In this document: piece after piece, positions 39,782-44,218 of the stretch
Layout of the letters: every line of letters begins with the position of its first letter
How positions within the stretch are numbered: the stretch's first letter is position 1
Program-made: the position numbers and the translations under genes
Assembly: GCA_017429835.1 (NCBI GenBank)
Contig: JAFROD010000021.1
Location: forward strand, 1-44,218
Origin: Oscillospiraceae bacterium
GTDB lineage: Bacteria > Bacillota > Clostridia > Oscillospirales > Oscillospiraceae
DNA length: 44,218 bases
Direction of reading: 5' to 3'
The notes under the pieces: model-generated
What the model saw: the letters and a program-made list of their open reading frames with translations, nothing else
The model's database searches: none
Told to the model about the DNA's origin: nothing

Positions 39782-39810
39782 ATTATAACAGAGCAGTTCT
39801 GGATATTGAA
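39782..39810 (-). promoter_or_regulatory. Promoter of the serine hydrolase gene
   Basis: On the minus strand: TTCAAT (39805-39810), a 17-bp spacer and TATAAT (39782-39787). Confidence 0.55.
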
Positions 39811-39843
39811 CACATAAGTGATATTAATAGAATTACTTTTTTC

Positions 39844-40953
39844 CTACTTCTGGTATGAATTATAAGCAGCTGTCAGAAACAACAAAGAAACCTCTTTTGC
39901 CGTGGTAGACAAAAGAGGTTTCTTTGATGGTGCACCTGATGCACTCAAATCAGAACCTTCTCCGGATATTTCTTCCGAATCAGTGAGAACGATTGTTTTC
40001 GTTCCGTCTTTGTAGTTGAACGTCAGCAGGATCTTGTCGTCGTAGAGATAAATCGAGTTGACGAAGATGTCGATCAGCTTCCGCCGATGTTCCAGCTTTG
40101 TCAAATCAAGTTTTCGCAGTTTCTCAAATACAAATCGGATCTGTTCCTTTGTTACGGTCGGGTGAGCAATCTCCTCTTTGGTGATGCTCAACTCGATCTC
40201 TTTTTTCTGCTGCTCGAGCTGCGTCAGCCGGTCCTTCGTGCTTTCGGTGATGATGCCCATCTGGATAGCGTTCAGCAGATTGCCGATCGCTTTCTCGGTT
40301 TCTTCCAACGTCTTGCGCATCGCCGGGAGCAGGACGTTTTCCGCGCTCTGCTTTTCCATCACCAGATCGGTCAGTTTTGCGATCAGCTCGTCGTTGAACA
40401 GCAGGCCCTTTATTTCGTTGATTACGAGGTCTTCGATCCACTTCTTGTGTACCGTCTTCTTGTCGCATTCGTGCTTGCGCGCGCTCACGCACTTGTAATA
40501 CCGATGGACGTCGCCCGTGTGGCTCGTTCCGCTTTCGCCCGTCATAAAGCATTTGCACTTGCCGCAGAACAGCTTCGTCGTGAGCAAGTATTCGTCTTCG
40601 GCTTTCAGCTTCGCAGGCGCTTTCTTGACTGCTTCCATCCTGTCCTGCACCCGATAGAACAATTCTTCCGGCACGATTGCAGGGATGCCGTTCGGGATCA
40701 CGACGTCCCGGAACTTGTACTCGCCGATATACCGTCTATTGTGAAGCATCCGCTCGACGGAATTGAGCGTCAGTTTCGGTGAGGCCTTCGTATGGATTCC
40801 TGCCATATTCAGCATATCCACGACCGTTTTCATAGAAGCGCCGTTTGCGTAGTCGGTAAATGCTTTCAAGACCATCGGCGCCTCGATCGGATCGAGCTGA
40901 AAGTGTTTATTTTCATCAATGACGTAAGTCTGCTGTTCATTTCCGAATTCGGA
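39844..40953 (-). pseudogene. Large serine recombinase missing its catalytic N-terminus
   Basis: About 343-370 residues matching only the Recombinase and zinc-ribbon parts of large serine recombinases: VIDENKHFQLDPIEAPMVLKAFTDYANG, NRRYIGEYKFRDVVIPNGIPAIVPEELF, the cysteines of KLFCGKCKCFMTG / YYKCVSARKHECDKK, and a coiled coil (MRKTLEETEKAIGNLL). The resolvase catalytic domain with the active Ser (about 150 residues) is absent. The frame is open only to 40953, where it runs into the end of the XRE gene, so the missing half was removed by a deletion. An ATG at 40875 is available but lies mid-domain. It should be inactive as a recombinase. Confidence 0.85.
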
Positions 40954-41240
40954 TCAAAGCACATCTCAATGAACTTATCCATTTCAGGATATGCCTTTTC
41001 GAGTTTGATCTTCTCCTCATAGCTGCCGCCTCTGGGGTTGTCCGACCTGCCGCAGAGATAGTCGAGCGATACATCAAAGAAATCCGCGTACTTGATCGCG
41101 ACGCTGACCGGGATCTCCGTCTGACCGGCCTCATAACGGTAGATGCACGACTGCCCGATGCCGATCGTTTTGGCAAGGCGGTTTTGCGAAAGCCCTGCTT
41201 TTTCCCGGACGCTCCGCATTCTCTCATAGACTGTACTCAA
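40866..41240 (-). CDS. XRE-family regulator, C-terminus replaced by out-of-frame recombinase DNA
   Basis: 124 residues from a TTG start, chosen because AGGAGG lies 8 bases before it; a GTG at 41249 falls in the RBS. The HTH is about residues 5-60 (MRSVREKAGLSQNRLAKTIGIGQSCIYRYEAGQTEIPVS). Natural sequence appears to run to about IEMCFDPNSE, after which the reading frame enters the recombinase remnant in another frame (MNSRLTSLMKINTF...). The DNA-binding part is intact, so it may still repress. It has a good promoter and a palindrome upstream, suggesting autoregulation. Confidence 0.75.
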   Translation of the reverse strand: MSTVYERMRSVREKAGLSQNRLAKTIGIGQSCIYRYEAGQTEIPVSVAIKYADFFDVSLDYLCGRSDNPRGGSYEEKIKLEKAYPEMDKFIEMCFDPNSEMNSRLTSLMKINTFSSIRSRRRWS

Positions 41241-41705
41241 TAAACCCACCTCCTGTTTCTTTCTGGCTTAAGTATACATCTTCACCTTCAAAATGTCAAC
41301 CCCAATTTACATAACATAGTATGTTTTAATTCGGATAGGACGTTTCTTTGGAACGCAGGGTCCTGGAGGGTCACTTTTGCGAAAGTGTATTAACCCACTA
41401 TGGTACTTTCATCCGTTGGCTGTAAAGTACCGTGGGCTCTGCGAGGCGGCTTGCGGCTGCTGCGGCAGCCGATGTCGTAAAAGCGGCACAAGTTCTGCCT
41501 TGCTTTCCCGACACGGGCAGCAAAATCTTTTGCTGCCCGCTGCCAAAAAACCGCACCGCGGTCTTTCGGCAACCGTCCTCGGAAGCGCAGCTTCCTTCGT
41601 CCTGGCGAGAGACGATCAGACGAAAAAACGTTTGCGTGTTCCGGTTTTTGTCGGAGAAACAACAGAACTCTCGAAATAATCTTTCGAGAGTTCTGTCCGA
41701 AATCG
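41241..41705. other. Long non-coding stretch: XRE promoter, operator and three hairpins
   Basis: On the minus strand TTGACA (41294-41299), a 17-bp spacer and TATACT (41271-41276) form a near-consensus promoter for the XRE gene. Upstream of it is the palindrome AACATA-g-TATGTT (41313-41325), a candidate operator. Further right are three strong hairpins: GGTACTTT / AAAGTACC (41402-41431), GGGCAGCAAAA / TTTTGCTGCCC (41515-41538) and ACAGAACTCTCGAAA / TTTCGAGAGTTCTGT (41662-41696). Open frames on both strands here lack RBS and family support, so I call none. Confidence 0.6.
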
Positions 41706-42581
41706 TCAAATCTTTTCAGCGCCGGAACGGCGCGCAGTCACAGAAAATAAGTATGGCCTTTCTGTGAAGTGGGTCTTAGGGCAAATCCCTAACAAGCCGC
41801 ATCGGGGTGATTTTCTACCCACAGATGCCCTGCTTGCAAAGATTGAAAACGGCAAGTTTTTCTGCAGCTCCACCTGTTGCTCCAACAGTTCCTTTTGCAT
41901 CGTGAGGCTTCTTCTCTGCGCCATGCCCCGGACAGCAAAAAACAGAAAGCAGTCCGCTGCAACGCTCAGCCCCATTCCGATGGACATGACAAGCACCCGG
42001 TTCGTGTTCAATTCTGACATGGAAACGAACTGCCAGCCGCCCAGCAGCACGATCTGGCTGACGGGGAAGATGCAGAACAGGATCCATTCCGTCGGCGCCA
42101 GTCGAAGTTTTCGGTTCCGCATCAGAATGACAAACAAAGCGGTAAGAAACAGGATGAGCGCCGTAAGAAGAAGCACCAAGACGAACAACAGGTTCGGCGG
42201 CAGATCCGCCATACTTCCGCTCCGGAGCTGATCATTCGGGATCAGCAGCGTTGTGCCAAGGAGATCCGCCACCAATTGCATCGCATAGCAGACTCCGCCG
42301 GTGAATAGACTCCTGTACCATTTTCCCCGGAACAGAACGATCGCGGGAACGAAATACAGAAACAGCATCACGATCAGCCGCAGGACGGACGCGGCGCGTT
42401 CTGCGTTGTCCACGGAAAACTCAAAGAATATCCCGTAGGTAAGAGATACTGCATAAACCCCCGCAAAGCTGAGTATGGTCGCAAGCCAGCCAAACCGTCG
42501 CTGCAGCAGGATGCAGAGCGCAGCGGCATAAATGCCGTACCACAGGGTATTAAAAACCGACAGTATAACCTCCGATGCCAT
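41706..42581 (-). pseudogene. AgrC-like membrane sensor lacking its kinase domain
   Basis: 291 residues from the ATG at 42581 (GGAAAGGAGC upstream). Residues 1-220 form six to seven hydrophobic segments, like the sensor part of AgrC/VirS-type peptide-sensing histidine kinases. A linker helix (MAQRRSLTMQKELLEQQVELQ) follows, exactly where such kinases lead into the HisKA/GHKL domain. After about residue 242 (near 41855) the sequence turns into unrelated residues and stops, so the kinase and ATPase domains are gone. No agrB, agrD or response regulator gene is nearby. I treat it as a remnant, though a truncated membrane protein could still be made. Confidence 0.7.
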
Positions 42582-43129
42582 TATATTGCTCCTTTCCGTT
42601 TCGTTGCTTCCCGTCACACTAAGACCGGCAGAATTCCGTATATGAAAGCATTATACTGTAACACGGATGGCTTTGCAACCTTTCTTTTTAGCTCAAGCAG
42701 AATGGATCAGTCTGCTTTTCGGAATCACGAATAATACAATGCATACCAAAGTTTCGCTTTCCAGCGCCTTATCTCCGACTTTGCATTGAGGAATCTTGCG
42801 CGTGACAGGAAAACCGGCTGCGTCTTTCCTTGCAGCTTGGCAAGAGGCGAAAAGCTCACCTGGTTTTCCGGGCTTCAATACAAACTTGTTGCTATATCAA
42901 ACGCCCATTCTTCATTGTTTTGACCTGAATGCGCAAAAACACACGATTCAAAGCGGTGCAATATGTGTCTTCAATCGTTCATTATTATGTTGTTTCCGCA
43001 GAAACCGACAATTTGAAAATAATTATTGCAAACGTATGTTCTATATGTTATACTGTATTCAGAGGAACTCCGGCAGGTCGAAACGCCTCCAAAGCGACAC
43101 TTCTCGGTACATCAAATAACGGAGGCACA
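42582..43129. other. Long stretch without a supported gene; promoters at both ends
   Basis: On the minus strand TTGCAA (42673-42678), a 17-bp spacer and TATAAT (42650-42655) drive the AgrC-like remnant. On the plus strand TTGCAA (43026-43031), a 17-bp spacer and TATACT (43049-43054) precede the small gene at 43130, with two TATGTT words (43035-43040, 43044-43049) in and next to the spacer. The middle (42700-43000) has open frames on both strands (for example 42693-42878 minus and 42796-43119 plus) without RBS or recognisable homology. Confidence 0.5.
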
Positions 43130-43338
43130 ATGATGAAAGAAAAAACTGCTTCCCAACGAGGTGAGGCGAAGCCGACACCTTAGACCGGAGCAAATCTGAA
43201 AACGCCGAGATTCCGCAGCACGTGCTGGAAGATCTTGCAGCGCTGTTCCTGCCGGACATCATTGCTTTCTACGAAAGTGAGGAAGGTCAGCGGGAATTTG
43301 CGGAATGGAAGCAAGCGCAAGGCCGGGAACCCGGCTAA
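43130..43338 (+). pseudogene. Frameshifted small gene typical of clostridial recombinase elements
   Basis: GGAGGCACA leads into an ATG at 43130, but the frame stops after 17 residues at 43181-43183. From about 43165 another frame is open to the TAA at 43336-43338 and encodes a clearly coding segment (IPQHVLEDLAALFLPDI, FYESEEGQREFAEWKQ). This resembles the short proteins of unknown function often found beside serine recombinases in clostridial mobile elements. A single indel near 43162-43180 would join the two parts (about 69 residues in all), so the gene looks broken. The promoter is intact. Confidence 0.65.
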
Positions 43339-43348
43339 GCGCAAAAGT

Positions 43349-43376
43349 GGTGGGATACGAGAATTCGTATCCCACC
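43349..43376 (+). terminator. Terminator after the frameshifted small gene
   Basis: GGTGGGATACGA-gaat-TCGTATCCCACC followed by a T-rich stretch. Confidence 0.8.
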
Positions 43377-43456
43377 CGATTCTTTTCTATACTTGTTGAA
43401 CAATGCCGTCAAAACAGCCGACGCGATCCTGCTGACGTTTGCTGTTTCTGAATCGC

Positions 43457-43699
43457 CTAATCCATTAATCGGTGTTCGTGATTGCCCTTCAGGTACTCGC
43501 GGACGCTGCCGTTGAGAACGTGGTAAGCGTACTCCTGCGGATTGTTGTAGATCAGCCAGTCCAGCTCGGACCGGTTGGCGATGCTGATGTCGTAAGCTTC
43601 CTCGACCGCTTCGCAGTCGATGGCGAGCATACTGCCGTCCGCGAATCTGGCCTCCACGCAGTTGGTGTCCATATTGTATTCGCAACTCTTGATTTTCAT
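43457..43699 (-). CDS. DUF6061-like small protein
   Basis: 80 residues, acidic, soluble: MKIKSCEYNMDTNCVEARFADGSMLAIDC, then a helical part (SELDWLIYNNPQEYAYHVL) and a short end. The pattern resembles the DUF6061 proteins that accompany clostridial mobile elements; function unknown. AAGGAGAAATTG precedes the ATG. It fits the idea that 39.8-43.7 kb is remnant mobile DNA together with the recombinase, XRE and small-gene pieces. Confidence 0.7.
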   Translation of the reverse strand: MKIKSCEYNMDTNCVEARFADGSMLAIDCEAVEEAYDISIANRSELDWLIYNNPQEYAYHVLNGSVREYLKGNHEHRLMD

Positions 43700-43744
43700 A
43701 TCAATTTCTCCTTGTCAATTATCTTCTTTGGTCAACAAAAGAAA

Positions 43745-43784
43745 ATATCCGAACCCGTCTCCAATCAGGAGAAGGTTCGGATAT
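43745..43784 (-). terminator. Terminator-like hairpin upstream of the DUF6061-like gene
   Basis: On the minus strand ATATCCGAACC-tt-CTCC-tgatt-GGAG-ac-GGGTTCGGATAT is followed by a T-rich TTTTCTTTTG tail. It lies inside an open frame (43715-43912 minus), which argues against that frame being a gene. Confidence 0.65.
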
Positions 43785-43943
43785 CTTGCGTCTGGTGCAA
43801 GAGCGCGATCCGTGATGCGAACCGGAAGCTCGAGACGTGCAAAGAAAGCGGCGTGGTTTTCGTTGTACGGCAGCAGTCGGCTGCGTATGCAGATCTCGAA
43901 AAAGCCGAGCATAAGCCGCGCCGGAATGCAAGCGAAAGAATAC

Positions 43944-43976
43944 GCAAAGCGCGGAGCGGCGTTTGCCGCTCCGCGC
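43944..43976 (-). terminator. Terminator of the partial SLH gene
   Basis: On the minus strand a 12-bp stem GCGCGGAGCGGC-aaac-GCCGCTCCGCGC follows the stop codon of the SLH gene, then TTTGCG. Confidence 0.75.
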
Positions 43977-43992
43977 GCAGGCTGTGTAAGAA

Positions 43993-44218
43993 TTACGGAT
44001 TCATAAAGCGGTAGAGGAACGTGACGATCTGGCTGCGCTCGCAGGAGTTTTCGGGGCCGAAATGCGTCTCGTCCATACCCTTGGTGATGTTCTTTTCGAC
44101 CGCCCAGAGGACTGCGTCGTAGTAGTACGCGCCGCTCTTGACGTCGACGAACGGATTGCTCGTCATGGTGTAGGACGGCTCGCCTGCCGCACGGTACAGG
44201 AATGCCACCGCATGCTCA
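43993..44218 (-). CDS. SLH-domain surface protein, C-terminal part (runs off the window)
   Basis: 75 codons are visible, entering from beyond the right end of the window. The sequence AVAFLYRAAGEPSYTMTSNPFVDVKSGAYYYDAVLWAVEKNITKGMDETHFGPENSCERSQIVTFLYR is one and a half SLH repeats, very like the third-repeat region of the 5'-nucleotidase. The protein ends with FMNP, so the SLH part is C-terminal. The GTG at 44208 is not a true start. What precedes the repeats cannot be seen. Confidence 0.88.
   Translation of the reverse strand, partial: EHAVAFLYRAAGEPSYTMTSNPFVDVKSGAYYYDAVLWAVEKNITKGMDETHFGPENSCERSQIVTFLYRFMNP

Noticed and set aside
42693..42878. 61-codon minus-strand frame considered as an AgrD-type peptide precursor upstream of the AgrC-like remnant
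   Set aside because: It lacks the amphipathic helix, Cys-ring and acidic tail pattern and has no clear RBS.
43715..43912. 65-codon minus-strand frame before the DUF6061-like gene
   Set aside because: A strong terminator hairpin with T-rich tail (43745-43784) lies inside it, so non-coding is more likely, although the translation looks partly plausible.

Overview
The window looks like a chromosome segment of a GC-rich, spore-forming Gram-positive anaerobe of the Clostridia, most likely Oscillospirales/Oscillospiraceae-like. This is inferred from gene content: a SpoIID-family protein, surface proteins anchored by SLH repeats, clostridial CxxC surface modules, a trmK-nif3 pair as in Firmicutes, and a probable DUF6061-type small protein. 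No 16S gene is present, so the genus is not determined.

Layout. (1) 113-5967: a compact 5.85-kb integrative element inserted in the 3' half of a tRNA-Thr(GGT) gene. It is bounded by a perfect 45-bp direct repeat and carries an integrase, a XRE repressor, a xis-like protein, a RepA-like ATPase, a TerS-like HTH protein and several small unknown genes. (2) 6254-20048: housekeeping and accessory metabolism. This part holds a D-aminoacylase-like amidohydrolase, a DUF1858 protein, trmK-nif3, yebC, a tightly overlapping minus-strand operon (PAP2 phosphatase, alpha/beta hydrolase, dut, ygiQ), a TIGR04255-like protein with a membrane zinc peptidase, a MobA-like nucleotidyltransferase, and an AbrB / methionine gamma-lyase-like / EamA operon. 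(3) 20268-30211: three large secreted SLH proteins, namely a subtilisin-type protease, a CxxC/SLH/beta-barrel protein and a tandem-duplicated 5'-nucleotidase. The first two share a duplicated promoter, leader and signal peptide. (4) 30406-38093: an ABC efflux-type operon behind two GTTAGC dyads, an HMA protein, prfB without a frameshift site, secG, a SpoIID-like gene and citrate synthase. (5) 38376-43992: a serine hydrolase, then decayed mobile DNA: an N-terminally truncated serine recombinase joined to a XRE regulator, an AgrC-like sensor that has lost its kinase domain, a frameshifted small gene and a DUF6061-like gene. (6) 43993-end: the C-terminus of a fourth SLH protein that runs off the window.

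How parts fit. The surface proteins would give extracellular protein and nucleotide breakdown at the S-layer. The most unusual part is the small tRNA-Thr element. It has the layout of a phage satellite or minimal integrative element, with repeated putative integrase arm sites and a putative origin, but it shows three possible lesions: a Walker A Gly to Arg change, a start codon reading AUA, and a frame break at a T run. No CRISPR array, rRNA or complete insertion sequence was seen.
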